Under the pieces are notes generated by a model, which searched no databases, was not told the DNA's origin, and saw only the letters and a list, made by a program, of their open reading frames with translations. Shown here one piece after another: positions 43,646 to 52,722 of a stretch of DNA of 64,000 bases. The position numbers and the translations under genes were made by a program. This stretch comes from UBA6244 sp965140775 (GTDB lineage: Bacteria; Bacteroidota; Bacteroidia; Bacteroidales; F082): positions 1,612,001-1,676,000 of the forward strand of contig OZ223471.1 in the NCBI GenBank assembly GCA_965140775.1. Reading direction: 5' to 3'. The number at the start of each line of letters is the position of its first letter. Positions within the stretch are counted from its first letter, which is position 1.

Positions 43646-44650
43646 ATGCGAAATATATACCTTTTATTGCTGCTATTTCCTATTTTACTGGGAAGTTGTC
43701 GTCAGCAAAAACCCATCAAACTGGCCGGTGAGGCTCAGGGAACTTATTATTCCATTATCTATTACGATGCACATGAAAGGAATTTGCAACCAGAAATCGA
43801 TTCCTTGTTAAAGGCCTTCGACCAATCGGTTTCGTTGTGGGTGCCCGAGTCAATTCTCTGTCGGATCAACCGTGGCGATACCACCGTGGTGCCGGATGTT
43901 TTCTTTACGGATAACTATCAAATTTCCAGACAAGTGTCCCTGGAGACGCAAGGCGATTTTGATATTACCATCGGTCCACTGGCCAGGGCCTGGGGCTTTG
44001 GAAGCAATGGGGTGGTACATGTGGACGCTGCCATTGTGGATAGTTTGTTGCAATTGGTTGGATATCAAAAGGTAAGGCTTGAAAACGGAAAGGTTGTTAA
44101 AGATGATCCACGTATTTCCTTTGATTTTAATGCCGTGGCTCAAGGTTATTCTGTGGATGTGGTAAGCAACTATTTGTTGAGTCTTGGCATCAACAATTAC
44201 CTGATAGACATAGGTGGTGAAATCAGGGGACGCGGAAAAAAAGCCGACGGAAGTCATTGGCGTGTTGGCGTTGAAAAACCCGCTCCTGACAAAAACAGCG
44301 ATCGGGTGCTTTCGGCAATTATTGAACTGGATAATGCTTCCATTGCCACCTCCGGAAATTACCGCAAATATTTTGAGGAAAACGGGGTGCGCTATTCGCA
44401 TACCATCGACCCCAAAACTGGTTATCCCGCCCGGCAAACGTTGTTGAGTGCCACCATACTAAGCGACAGTACTGCTTTTGCTGATGCGTATGCTACCGCG
44501 TGCATGGTAATGGGGCTGGACGAGTCGTTGAAATTTATGGAAACCCATCCCAATCTGGAAGGTTTCTTTATTTATTCAACTCCCGAAGGTTATGCTTCGG
44601 TAGCCACCGAAGGATTTAAGAAACGTGTGGTGGAGTGGTTCGACGAGTAG
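43646..44650 (+). CDS. apbE: FAD:protein FMN transferase
   Basis: 334-residue lipoprotein (lipobox LLGSC after MRNIYLLLLLFPI) facing the periplasm. It moves FMN from FAD onto Thr of NqrB and NqrC. Motifs: GEAQGTYYSI, FDFNAVAQGYSVDVV, INNYLIDIGGEIRGRG and the catalytic SHTIDPKTGYPAR, with the Mg-binding Asp/Thr in DSTAFADAYATACMVMG. Location just after the nqr genes agrees with the role. It is convergent with a small Cys-rich gene, five bases apart. Confidence 0.95.
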   Translation: MRNIYLLLLLFPILLGSCRQQKPIKLAGEAQGTYYSIIYYDAHERNLQPEIDSLLKAFDQSVSLWVPESILCRINRGDTTVVPDVFFTDNYQISRQVSLETQGDFDITIGPLARAWGFGSNGVVHVDAAIVDSLLQLVGYQKVRLENGKVVKDDPRISFDFNAVAQGYSVDVVSNYLLSLGINNYLIDIGGEIRGRGKKADGSHWRVGVEKPAPDKNSDRVLSAIIELDNASIATSGNYRKYFEENGVRYSHTIDPKTGYPARQTLLSATILSDSTAFADAYATACMVMGLDESLKFMETHPNLEGFFIYSTPEGYASVATEGFKKRVVEWFDE

Positions 44651-44655
44651 GTTGA

Positions 44656-44922
44656 TTATACCTCAAGTTCCTTGAATTGAGCCACAACGGGAGAGGGCTT
44701 GTGATCGTGGTGGTGGTGATGTCCGGTGTTTTTCTCGTTGCGACAGCTACCATCTCCCGGAGCGCCTTCGCATGAACATCCCAGCGATTTTCCTGTATGG
44801 GGATCCACCGAGGAACATTGTTTTTTGAATTCACCGTTTTTTACGAAAAACATTTTAATGGCAAATCCGGCAACTGCCAGGCCAATAAATACAACCGATA
44901 TCAATAGAACTTTCAGAAACAT
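44656..44922 (-). CDS. Small Cys/His-rich single-pass membrane protein, NqrM-like
   Basis: 88 residues. One N-terminal membrane helix (about 4-26), then FFVKNGEFKKQC and four cysteines C36, C49, C51 and C60 (CX12CXCX8C), and a tail with GHHHHHDH. NqrM, needed for assembly of the iron site of Na+-NQR in gamma-proteobacteria, is also a short single-TM protein with four cysteines in a nearly identical order (about CX11CXCX3C). The convergent neighbour is apbE of the nqr locus. I therefore propose a metal-delivery role in NQR assembly; this is inference, not a recognised homology. Own promoter element upstream. Confidence 0.65.
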   Translation of the reverse strand: MFLKVLLISVVFIGLAVAGFAIKMFFVKNGEFKKQCSSVDPHTGKSLGCSCEGAPGDGSCRNEKNTGHHHHHDHKPSPVVAQFKELEV

Positions 44923-44938
44923 GTTTACTAATTTTTTG

Positions 44939-44946
44939 CAAAAATA
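44939..44946 (-). promoter_or_regulatory. Promoter -7 element for the NqrM-like gene
   Basis: Minus-strand TATTTTTG, 17 bases upstream of the ATG. Confidence 0.45.
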
Positions 44947-45002
44947 CCAATAAAACCTGTTATAGCTTGATTCGTCCGGCGGATTGTTATAAAAATTTAG
45001 CC

Positions 45003-45773
45003 CTATTGGAAATCCGACTTGCTTAACTCATAACAGATAATGGCCGTGGCGATGGAAGCATTGAGCGACTCGGCCTTGCCCGCAGGGGTGATGGATCCGG
45101 CCGGAATGGTAACGCGGTGACTGATATATGGAAATAAGTTGGGGTGGATGCCATGGGCTTCGCTGCCAATGAGGATAATACCTTCGCCCTGATGTTGGAT
45201 TTGGTTGAGGGGAGTGCCCTCAAGCAAAGCCCCGTAAACTGGAATCGGGGCAGGCAATTGCTCAAAATACAAAGGAAGTTCGGTGTAGGTAATGGCCACC
45301 CTTGACAAAGAGCCCATGCTTGCCTGTACTACTTTGGGACTAAAGGCATCTGTAGTGGTATGCGAGCAAATGATCTGTCGGATGCCAAACCAGTCGGCAG
45401 TGCGGATGATGGTACCCAAATTACCGGGGTCTCTGATATCGTCAAGGACAAGTTTGAGTGAAGATTGAAAGTGGTTTTCTTTTTTTGAAAAATCGGGTAA
45501 CTCAAAAATCGCCAGTACTTCAGAAGGGGAGGTGAGGGCCGTAATTTTTTTCATTTCTGAAGTGGTGATGCCGTGAGTGAGTGCGTGCTTTGTCGCTTCA
45601 TTGTTAAGTTCCAACCATTCGTTGGTTGCAAAAACTTCTGATACTTTTAGTTGGCTGGCCAGAAAGTCGAGGACATTGTTCGATCCTTCCACCATGAACA
45701 ATCCTTGTTGTTCGCGGTATTTTTTATGGGTCAACGAATTGATCAGTTTTATTTTGGCTTTGCTCAGCATCAT
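45003..45773 (-). CDS. TrmH/SpoU-family RNA 2'-O-methyltransferase
   Basis: 256 residues: an N-terminal L30e-like substrate-binding part (KYREQQGLFMVEG...), then a SPOUT methyltransferase domain with the three motifs DIRDPGNLGTIIRTADWFG, IILIGSEAHGI and PAGKAESLNASIATAI, the last forming the trefoil-knot SAM site. It probably methylates 23S rRNA or tRNA; the exact target cannot be read from sequence. It begins just after the terminator of the ribosomal protein operon. Confidence 0.9.
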   Translation of the reverse strand: MMLSKAKIKLINSLTHKKYREQQGLFMVEGSNNVLDFLASQLKVSEVFATNEWLELNNEATKHALTHGITTSEMKKITALTSPSEVLAIFELPDFSKKENHFQSSLKLVLDDIRDPGNLGTIIRTADWFGIRQIICSHTTTDAFSPKVVQASMGSLSRVAITYTELPLYFEQLPAPIPVYGALLEGTPLNQIQHQGEGIILIGSEAHGIHPNLFPYISHRVTIPAGSITPAGKAESLNASIATAIICYELSKSDFQ

Positions 45774-45782
45774 ATTTTGATT

Positions 45783-45821
45783 AAAAAAAGAAACCCTCTC
45801 AGGCAGTCCTGAAAGGGTTTC
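45783..45821 (-). terminator. Terminator of the rpsF-rpsR-rplI operon
   Basis: GAAACCCT (45790-45797) pairs with AGGGTTTC (45814-45821), with an inner TCAGG/CCTGA stem (45799-45803 with 45808-45812). Seven A residues at 45783-45789 are the T run on the minus strand. Confidence 0.85.
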
Positions 45822-45842
45822 AAATATACTAAAGTTGATCGA

Positions 45843-46292
45843 TTATTCGGCAACAACATTGAGTTTAATCTCAACCTGAACACCTTTGTGCAACTTAATC
45901 ATGGCTTTGTATTCGCCCACTTCTTTGATGTGGTCGTCGTCGAGCATGATTTTCTTACGATCGATATCAATGTTTTTGGCTTCTTTGATGGCGTTGGCAA
46001 TGATGATCGAGTTAACCGATCCGAAGATTTTACCGGTTGCAGCTGCTTTGGTACCGATGGTCAGTTCCAAATCGGTGAGCAATTCGGCAATGGATCCCAC
46101 TTCCTGAAGAATTTTTTCTTCTTTGAAAGCTTGTTGTTTTTTTAACTCGGCCAGTTGTTTTTTACCTGATTTGTCAGCCAATACAGCCAGTCCTTTGGGG
46201 ATCAGATAGTTTCTTCCGAATCCGCTTTTTACGGTGAGCAGGTCGTTTTTGTAACCTACGCCGTTAACATCTTGTTTAAGAATTACTTCCAT
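45843..46292 (-). CDS. rplI: Ribosomal protein bL9
   Basis: 149 residues, full length. The N-terminal domain EVILKQDVNGVGYKNDLLTVKSGFGRNYLIPKGLA is diagnostic, followed by the long connecting helix and C-terminal 23S-binding domain (TIGTKAAATGKIFGSVNS). Third gene of a three-gene ribosomal operon. Confidence 0.98.
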   Translation of the reverse strand: MEVILKQDVNGVGYKNDLLTVKSGFGRNYLIPKGLAVLADKSGKKQLAELKKQQAFKEEKILQEVGSIAELLTDLELTIGTKAAATGKIFGSVNSIIIANAIKEAKNIDIDRKKIMLDDDHIKEVGEYKAMIKLHKGVQVEIKLNVVAE

Positions 46293-46307
46293 ATCTATTT
46301 CCCTCCT

Positions 46308-46577
46308 TTATTTTAATAAGTCAGCTACATAAGGCATTAACGCCAGGTGACGGGCACGTTTAACCGCTTGAGCCACTTTCTTTTGATATTTGGTCGAAGT
46401 ACCTGTTAAACGACGGGGCAATAATTTTCCCTGTTCGTTAACAAATTTGAGCAAAAAGTTTGCGTCTTTATAGTCGATGTATTTGATGCGACTTTTTTTA
46501 AACCGGCAGTATTTTTTCTTTTTGGTATCAACTGCAATCGGGGTTAGATATTTTATATCTGAATTAGGTTGTGCCAT
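46308..46577 (-). CDS. rpsR: Ribosomal protein bS18
   Basis: 89 residues with CRFKKSRIKYIDYKDANFLLKFV and KLLPRRLTGTSTKYQKKVAQAVKRARHLALMPY, the family core. Binds 16S rRNA as a heterodimer with bS6, whose gene is 28 bases upstream. Confidence 0.98.
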   Translation of the reverse strand: MAQPNSDIKYLTPIAVDTKKKKYCRFKKSRIKYIDYKDANFLLKFVNEQGKLLPRRLTGTSTKYQKKVAQAVKRARHLALMPYVADLLK

Positions 46578-46605
46578 GGTTCTTTAATTTTAGTGAATGG
46601 TTAAA

Positions 46606-46962
46606 TTAAGCTTCCTTTTCTGCAGCTGCTTCGGCGGCTTTGTTTCTGCGTTTTTTCTCGTTGTATGCGATGGCATGTTTGTCGAGCTTTACGGTGAGGA
46701 AGCGAAGAACACGTTCATCGCGTTTGAGTTGAATTTCAACGTTGGCAATTAATTCGCCGGGAGCATTGTATTCAATCAGGTTGTAAAATCCGGTGGATTT
46801 TTTTTGGATGGGATATACGAGCTTACGCAATCCCCAGTTTTCGCGATGCACGATGGTGGCACCATGGTCGGTGAGAAAATTCTCATACTTTTTTACCGCT
46901 TCCTTCATCTGATCTTCAGACAAAACGGGAGTTAAAATGAAAACGGTTTCGTACTGGTTCAT
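46606..46962 (-). CDS. rpsF: Ribosomal protein bS6
   Basis: 118 residues, ferredoxin-like fold, starting MNQYETVFILTPVLSEDQ, with ENWGLRKLVYPIQKKSTGFYNLIEYNA as the core. The C-terminal tail is Ala/Glu/Lys-rich. First gene of the operon, with a promoter about 50 bases upstream. Confidence 0.98.
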   Translation of the reverse strand: MNQYETVFILTPVLSEDQMKEAVKKYENFLTDHGATIVHRENWGLRKLVYPIQKKSTGFYNLIEYNAPGELIANVEIQLKRDERVLRFLTVKLDKHAIAYNEKKRRNKAAEAAAEKEA

Positions 46963-47013
46963 AATAAAATAATTAGTTAATTAATTGATTATTAATGTGT
47001 AAAAAATGGTTTG

Positions 47014-47043
47014 CAAAAGTACAAAATTCTTTTGAATTAGCAA
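47014..47043 (-). promoter_or_regulatory. Promoter for rpsF-rpsR-rplI
   Basis: Minus strand: -33 TTG (47041-47043), 19-base gap, -7 TACTTTTG (47014-47021). The leader of about 45 bases is A/U-rich, with no sign of the S6:S18-binding leader motif. Confidence 0.6.
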
Positions 47044-47104
47044 GCAATCTTTTTATTAAAATATTGAGTATTGATAACTTAGCGGTTTTCCGGTTAAACG
47101 CCAC

Positions 47105-48259
47105 TTAATCTTTATTTTGCGACAACATGGTTTGGCAGATAAACGCTGCTGCATGGCCATCGCCAAAAAGGGGAGGATAAACAAGATTTTTTGAGGCATG
47201 CCTCAGTTGCCCGTAGGCGCCTAAAATGCGTTCGGTATGGGCATCTGCTAATATAGCCGTGTGTTGCTCTACCAACTCCACCCATTCGGTTTCGGCACGC
47301 AGGACAATGGCTGGTTTTTGAAAGAAGTAGGCTTCTTTTTGCACCCCACCCGAATCGGTAACGATCATGTGGCAATTGCTTTCCAACTGTATCATGTCCA
47401 GAAACGATGCCGGAGGTATGATTTGTATTTTTGACATGGAGGAAAGTCGCTGAATTTGTTTAGGTTCCAAATTTTTATCCAATAATTTGACTGTTCGTGG
47501 GTGCAAAGGCAGCACGATGGTTTCTCCATGCCTTTCTGCCATATCCAGGAGGGCATCAAAAATAGCCTGAAGGCGACTGGGCTCGTCGGTGTTATTGTTG
47601 CGGTGAATGGTTGCCAGTATAAAACGATCATTGGTAAGTCCATGTTTTTCAAGGATATTGCTTTTTGATGTTGCCAGTTCTTTAAAAAACAAACTGTTGT
47701 CGTACATCACATCACCACAATGAAAGATTCCCGGATGGTCGGCCGAAAACGGACTTTGGTTGTCGGGTTTAAACCCCTCTTTTATCAGATTCTGGAAACC
47801 TGTTTTGGTGGGAGAAAAGAGTAGGGTAGAAGCATGGTCGCACATAATGCGGTTGATTTCTTCGGGCATCGACTTGTTGTACGAGCGCAGGCCTGCTTCA
47901 ATATGTACGATGGGCACATGGATTTTGGAGGCGGCAATGGCTCCGGCCAACGTGGAATTGGTGTCGCCGTACAAAACCAAAAAATCGGGTTTTTCTTTAA
48001 GGAGAATTTCCTCGATGCCCTCAATCATACGGGCTGTTTGAACCCCGTGTAAGGCGCTTCCCACCTGCAGGTTGTAATCTGGTTTTGGAATGCCCAGTTC
48101 ATCAAAAAATACCTGCGACATGTCGGCATCGTAGTGTTGTCCGGTGTGCACAATCACCTCCTTCAGTCGTGTGCTGAATTGTTGGGCAATGGCCCTGCTG
48201 AGGGCTGCTGCTTTAATAATTTGTGGGCGTGCTCCTACGATGGTGACTATTTTATTCAT
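47105..48259 (-). CDS. wecB: UDP-N-acetylglucosamine 2-epimerase (non-hydrolysing)
   Basis: 384 residues from the ATG at 48259. Interconverts UDP-GlcNAc and UDP-ManNAc for surface glycans. Motifs: IVGARPQIIKAAAL at the N-terminus, VHTGQHYDADMSQVFFDELGIP, LVLYGDTNSTLAGA, HIEAGLRSYN, and the C-terminal TDSGGVQKEAYFFQKPAIVLR that binds UDP. The upstream extension (to 48322) is not family-like. It stands alone; a DUF2079 gene is divergent. Confidence 0.93.
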   Translation of the reverse strand: MNKIVTIVGARPQIIKAAALSRAIAQQFSTRLKEVIVHTGQHYDADMSQVFFDELGIPKPDYNLQVGSALHGVQTARMIEGIEEILLKEKPDFLVLYGDTNSTLAGAIAASKIHVPIVHIEAGLRSYNKSMPEEINRIMCDHASTLLFSPTKTGFQNLIKEGFKPDNQSPFSADHPGIFHCGDVMYDNSLFFKELATSKSNILEKHGLTNDRFILATIHRNNNTDEPSRLQAIFDALLDMAERHGETIVLPLHPRTVKLLDKNLEPKQIQRLSSMSKIQIIPPASFLDMIQLESNCHMIVTDSGGVQKEAYFFQKPAIVLRAETEWVELVEQHTAILADAHTERILGAYGQLRHASKNLVYPPLFGDGHAAAFICQTMLSQNKD

Positions 48260-48411
48260 GAATCCGGGTTTTTCGTGGCAAATATGGGATTTTTTTTCCA
48301 ATGAATACAGTCGCAATTCCATTGTTATTTTTTTGTGAAAGCAGCCATCGTTGGAAGTTTGTGTATTTTCGTGCCTTGATCCTAAAAAACAAATTCATTT
48401 AGGAAAGCAGG

Positions 48412-49887
48412 ATGATGGATAAGCCTTTTTTTAGTTTTCGTAGTCCCCGCATGCATCTTTTGTTGCTTACGCTGTTGTTCGCACTGCTTTATGCTTCCAT
48501 TTCGTTGGTCAATCACTACAATTTGCGCACTTACGCCCTCGATTTGGGTGCCTACACCAATGCCTTGTACGATTATCTTCACTTTAAATGGAACGACAGC
48601 ACTGTTTTTAAGGATGTTCCCGAGAATTTGCTTGCCGATCATTTCGATCTCTACCTGATGATTTTTTCTCCTTTGTACTTGCTGTTTGGGACTTATACTT
48701 TGCTGATTGTTCAAATCGTGGCTGTACTGGCCGGCGGATGGGGTGTGTACAGGTATTTTTCGCTCAATAAAACGAATTGGGGATTGCCATTGATGGCAAC
48801 GGCCTATTTTTATTTGTTCTTTGGCAACTTTTCGGCCATTTCCTTTGATTATCATAGCAATGTGGTGGCGTCGGCGTTGGTTCCCTGGTTGTTTGTGTTG
48901 GTCAAACAACGAAAATTGGGATGGGCCACTTTTTTGGTTATTTTGATAGTTGTGGCCAAGGAAAATATGTCCTTGTGGTTGGCATTTATTGCCCTGGCAC
49001 TATGTTTTGAATACCGTCCCGATCGCTCCGTCAGAAATTTCCTCCTTGGGGTTTTTGTTTTGTGTTTGGGCTACTTTGTTTTCATTACCTCTGTGGTGAT
49101 GCCTTGGTTTTCAAATAATTATACTTACCCGCATTTTCATTACTCTGTTTTGGGAAGCAATTCGGGGGAAGCTTTGTTATTTCTGCTGACACATCCCTGG
49201 GAGTCGGTTAAAATCTTGTTTGTCAATCATATAAATCATCCTTTGGGAGATTATGTAAAAACTGAACTCCATATTCTACTGCTGATGGCCGGACTTCCGT
49301 TTTTGTTGCGCAAGCCACAATACCTCCTGATGTTGATTCCCATTTATTTTCAAAAATTGTTTCACGACAATGTGTTGATGTGGGGAATCTTTGGGCAATA
49401 CAGCGTTGAATTTGCACCTATTATGGCTATTGGAGTGTTTTCGGTAATAGAAACATGGACAAACATTCGATTGAAAAAATACATAGGGCTTTTGATGGTG
49501 GTGTTGGGTTTGGCATGTACGATTCGGGTGATGGACAACACCGTTTTTTATACGGACAAAAACAAGATCAGGTTTTACAAATCCTCACATTATCAGCGGG
49601 ATATCAATGTAAAACTGGTGCATCAAACACTGCAACTTATTTCTCCGGATGCCATTGTAAGCGCCGAATCGAAATTGGTTCCGCACTTGGCTCTCCGTGA
49701 TAATGTGTATCAATTCCCCTTGGTAAAGGATGCTGAATACATTGTTTTTACATCCATTGAAAATACCTATCCTTTGTCGGAGGAGGATTTTTATAAGGAA
49801 GTGAATATTTACCGCAAAAATCCCGAATGGTCAGTGTTATTCGAAAATGATGACCTCACCATCCTCAAAAAGCAAGAGATTAAATGA
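48412..49887 (+). CDS. DUF2079 polytopic membrane protein
   Basis: 491 residues with about nine to ten hydrophobic segments. The luminal loop after TM1, LRTYALDLGAYTNALYDYLHF with later ENLLADHFDLYLMIFSPLYLL, matches the DUF2079 signature (D-L-G-x-Y...HF-x2-Y). The fold is related to membrane GT-C glycosyltransferases, where such acidic loop residues bind a lipid-linked donor; activity is not shown. The C-terminal 100 residues form a soluble domain. The stop overlaps the convergent response-regulator gene by eight bases. Confidence 0.78.
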   Translation: MMDKPFFSFRSPRMHLLLLTLLFALLYASISLVNHYNLRTYALDLGAYTNALYDYLHFKWNDSTVFKDVPENLLADHFDLYLMIFSPLYLLFGTYTLLIVQIVAVLAGGWGVYRYFSLNKTNWGLPLMATAYFYLFFGNFSAISFDYHSNVVASALVPWLFVLVKQRKLGWATFLVILIVVAKENMSLWLAFIALALCFEYRPDRSVRNFLLGVFVLCLGYFVFITSVVMPWFSNNYTYPHFHYSVLGSNSGEALLFLLTHPWESVKILFVNHINHPLGDYVKTELHILLLMAGLPFLLRKPQYLLMLIPIYFQKLFHDNVLMWGIFGQYSVEFAPIMAIGVFSVIETWTNIRLKKYIGLLMVVLGLACTIRVMDNTVFYTDKNKIRFYKSSHYQRDINVKLVHQTLQLISPDAIVSAESKLVPHLALRDNVYQFPLVKDAEYIVFTSIENTYPLSEEDFYKEVNIYRKNPEWSVLFENDDLTILKKQEIK

Positions 49888-50527
49888 TAACCAGTTTGTT
49901 TTTAACGGCATAGGCCAGCAAACTAATGGCATTTTTGCAGCCGGTTTTGGCCAGCAGATTCGATTTATGACCCACCACCGTACGTTCGCTGATATAAAGA
50001 ACATCTGCTATTTGCTTGTTGCTCAGTCCTTCCGATAGCAATTGCATGATTTCTTTTTCACGGGTAGTAAATTTCACATCCGATTCTTTGGGTTTTTCTT
50101 CCGTTGTAAACCGTTTGGTGAAAAAATTAAACAACTCTTCGCTGTAATAGGTGCTTCCTTTGGAGACCGTGCGGATGGCTTTGTCGAGGGTGTCTTTGTT
50201 GATGTTTTTGATGAGAAATCCACGGACTCCGGCATCCATCATGCTTTGGATATAGTCGTCGTCGTTGAACATGGTGAGGGCAATTACTTTCAAACCCGGA
50301 TGCTCTTTGAGGGCGATGGTGGTGGCGTCAATTCCCGACATCACGGGCATTTCGATGTCCATCAGTACCACATCTGCCGGCGTAATGCGTATCATGTCCA
50401 AAAACTCCTGGCCATTTCCGGCCTCGCCCACCACCTGCACATACGGCAATTTCCCCAACACCATCTTCAGGCCGTTGCGGAAAATCTCGTGATCGTCAAC
50501 TATGATGATTTTTATGGACTCTTCCAT
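49880..50527 (-). CDS. LuxR/NarL-type response regulator
   Basis: 215 residues: receiver domain (about 5-125) with DDHE, phospho-acceptor Asp in VVLMDIEMPVMSG, and conserved Thr and Lys (ALTMFND, LIKNI); then a C-terminal LuxR-type HTH (FTTREKEIMQLLSEGLSNKQIADVLYISERTVVGHKSNLLAKTG). The partner is the histidine kinase encoded 53 bases upstream on the same strand. Confidence 0.94.
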   Translation of the reverse strand: MEESIKIIIVDDHEIFRNGLKMVLGKLPYVQVVGEAGNGQEFLDMIRITPADVVLMDIEMPVMSGIDATTIALKEHPGLKVIALTMFNDDDYIQSMMDAGVRGFLIKNINKDTLDKAIRTVSKGSTYYSEELFNFFTKRFTTEEKPKESDVKFTTREKEIMQLLSEGLSNKQIADVLYISERTVVGHKSNLLAKTGCKNAISLLAYAVKNKLVII

Positions 50528-50579
50528 GAAATTTCAAGTGAATGGCAAAAATAGCAAAGAAAAACGAACTTAACCAGCT

Positions 50580-52580
50580 TTATATCTCTATAATAATTCT
50601 AAATCCCTGCCCCTCTTCACTGCTGAAGTGGCAACTTCCGTTGATGGACTTAATTCGGCTGATAATGCTCTTTAAACCAATGCCTACCCTTTTATCACTC
50701 ATGATTTTCTCGGTGTTGAACCCGATGCCATTATCGCTGAATTCCACCCTGATTTTCGCTCCCTGAGCCTCGATACTGATGTTGATGAGGCTGGCTTTGG
50801 CATGTTTAATGGTGTTGTTAATCAGCTCACTTATCACCCTGAACAAGATAAGTTGGATGTTTTTGTCCATGGACTGATCCACCCCTTCGGAGGTAAATTC
50901 AATTTTAATTCGGTTGGTCAGGTTGATTTTATTACAAAAAGCCTGAATGGCTTTCACCACGCCATATTCATGAATCACTCTGGGCATCAGGTTATTGGAT
51001 ATCTCTCTGGTGCTCGACACAGCTTCGTCGATGATGTCGTTTATTTGTTTGATATAGGTTGCTTTATCTTCTTCGGGGGTTTGTGCATCGGCCAATTCGC
51101 CCACATAAAGTTTCACGGCCGAAAGCATGGGTCCCAGTCCGTCGTGCATGTCCTTGGAAAACCGTTCACGTTCGCGCTCCTCGGTCTGGATAACGGCACT
51201 CAATACCTTGCGTTCGAGTTCGTTGCGGCTTTGCAGATTTCTGGAAATACTCAGCACCGCACTTTGCTGATTGAAGTCGAGGAGCCGGCTGTTGATTTCC
51301 ACCGGAATGATTTTTCCGGATTTGGTGATGTATTCCGAGTCGTAGATGAGACTTCCGGTACGTTTCAGTTGGTTTCTGTTTTCAAGAAAGTTACGTCCGT
51401 GTTTTTCGGGTTTCAGGTCGAGTAAATTCATTTCGAGCAACTCTTCACGGCTATACTCCAAAGTATTAGTTGCCATTTCGTTCATTTCCAATATATTGCC
51501 CTGCATATCAGAAACCAACATTTCGTCGCTGCTGTTGTTAAAAAGGGTTCGGAAATTGTACTCGCTTTGGCGGAGGGCATCTTTTGCCGACCGCAATTTA
51601 ATGTTGCTGAGCCGGATGGCATTCAGAAGCCGGTGAACCCGGCGTGTGGTGGTAAACAATACCATCACAATGAATAAAATGGAAATGAGCAGGGCAAAAT
51701 AGATGGCCGTTATCACGATGTTCTTGATGGGCAGATAGGTGAGTTCATTTGCCGGCACCATGGCCGCGATGGTGAAGTTAAAATCATTGTACTGGGTATA
51801 CGCCAGCAGGTACTCTTTGCCGTTGGCTTCGTTGGTGAAGCGCATTTTACCTTCTTCGTTGTTGGTAATCTGGCGTATCAACTCACTATCCACAGGGCTT
51901 GTTTGCTGATCGTTGGAGCCAATTATCACTTCTTGGTTTTGATCCACAACAAAGACATAACCATTTTCGCCGATACGGAATTCCTGAATCACTTTTCTGA
52001 GTTTGTCGAGGTCTTTTTCCTTATCGCCCACGTAAAGCATGCCGGCCAGTGTGTCGTGGTAGTAAATAGGTTCGTAAGAAGTTATGTACCAATCGTTTAC
52101 CACAAACGCGCGTCCCTCATAAATCTGTCCCTCTTGTATGGTTTTTACCACCGGTGAGTTGTTGGGGATAAAGGTGGCGACTGCCGGAATACCATCGGAA
52201 TTGAGTACGTTGGTGGAAATCCGGATAAAACCACTATCCATTTTCTGAAAAATGGTGGTGGTACCTCCGAAAAGGTTTTTCATTTTATTCGGAAACTCGT
52301 CTGAGCGAAAAAGGGCTTTATCGCCACGCATCATGGTGGGAATTTCAATAAGGTATTTTTCCCCGGTTTGCTGGTCGATGGCTTCTACCTGAATTTTATC
52401 CTTCTTAAAACCAAGGGGCTGCCTGTAAAAAACCTCACGGGCCACATGGAGGTCGGTTTTAACTTTTTCCAGTTTTAATGTTCTTTCGCGTTCAAACATG
52501 CCACGGATGGTGCGCACCTCCAACATCATGCTATTTTCGGCTTGCTGATAGATTACCTGTTTGGATTTGCTCACCAACAC
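50580..52580 (-). CDS. Cache-PAS-HisKA_3 sensor histidine kinase (N-terminus apparently frameshifted)
   Basis: The visible 666 residues begin at a GTG inside what should be the first membrane helix. Order: periplasmic Cache-type sensor (about 10-270, with VVNDWYITSYEPIYYHDTLAGMLYVG), second membrane helix (about 283-308), PAS domain (about 345-450), HisKA_3 with the phospho-acceptor in ERFSKDMHDGLGP near 480, and HATPase_c with INNTIKHAKA and FSDNGIGF. Upstream in the same frame the peptide continues back through a TM helix but finds no start before a stop at 52668; a start ATG with a fitting N-terminus lies in another frame at 52678. One base added to the A5 run at 52662-52666 joins them. 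Likely operon msrB-kinase-regulator. Confidence 0.88.
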   Translation of the reverse strand: MLVSKSKQVIYQQAENSMMLEVRTIRGMFERERTLKLEKVKTDLHVAREVFYRQPLGFKKDKIQVEAIDQQTGEKYLIEIPTMMRGDKALFRSDEFPNKMKNLFGGTTTIFQKMDSGFIRISTNVLNSDGIPAVATFIPNNSPVVKTIQEGQIYEGRAFVVNDWYITSYEPIYYHDTLAGMLYVGDKEKDLDKLRKVIQEFRIGENGYVFVVDQNQEVIIGSNDQQTSPVDSELIRQITNNEEGKMRFTNEANGKEYLLAYTQYNDFNFTIAAMVPANELTYLPIKNIVITAIYFALLISILFIVMVLFTTTRRVHRLLNAIRLSNIKLRSAKDALRQSEYNFRTLFNNSSDEMLVSDMQGNILEMNEMATNTLEYSREELLEMNLLDLKPEKHGRNFLENRNQLKRTGSLIYDSEYITKSGKIIPVEINSRLLDFNQQSAVLSISRNLQSRNELERKVLSAVIQTEERERERFSKDMHDGLGPMLSAVKLYVGELADAQTPEEDKATYIKQINDIIDEAVSSTREISNNLMPRVIHEYGVVKAIQAFCNKINLTNRIKIEFTSEGVDQSMDKNIQLILFRVISELINNTIKHAKASLINISIEAQGAKIRVEFSDNGIGFNTEKIMSDKRVGIGLKSIISRIKSINGSCHFSSEEGQGFRIIIEI

Positions 52581-52722
52581 AATGGTAATGAGTGCTATGG
52601 CCAGAATTGAACCAATGAAAACCGGATAAAACAGCTTAAACTTGACGTAAAGGTTTTGATGTTTTTGTTAATCTGCATGTAACAAACGATTTATTCTGAA
52701 CACGTCCCAAACAGTGTGTCAA

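Noticed and set aside
46963..47013. S6:S18-binding leader motif upstream of rpsF
   Set aside because: The predicted leader is short and A/U-rich, with no CCG-containing stem of the known motif.
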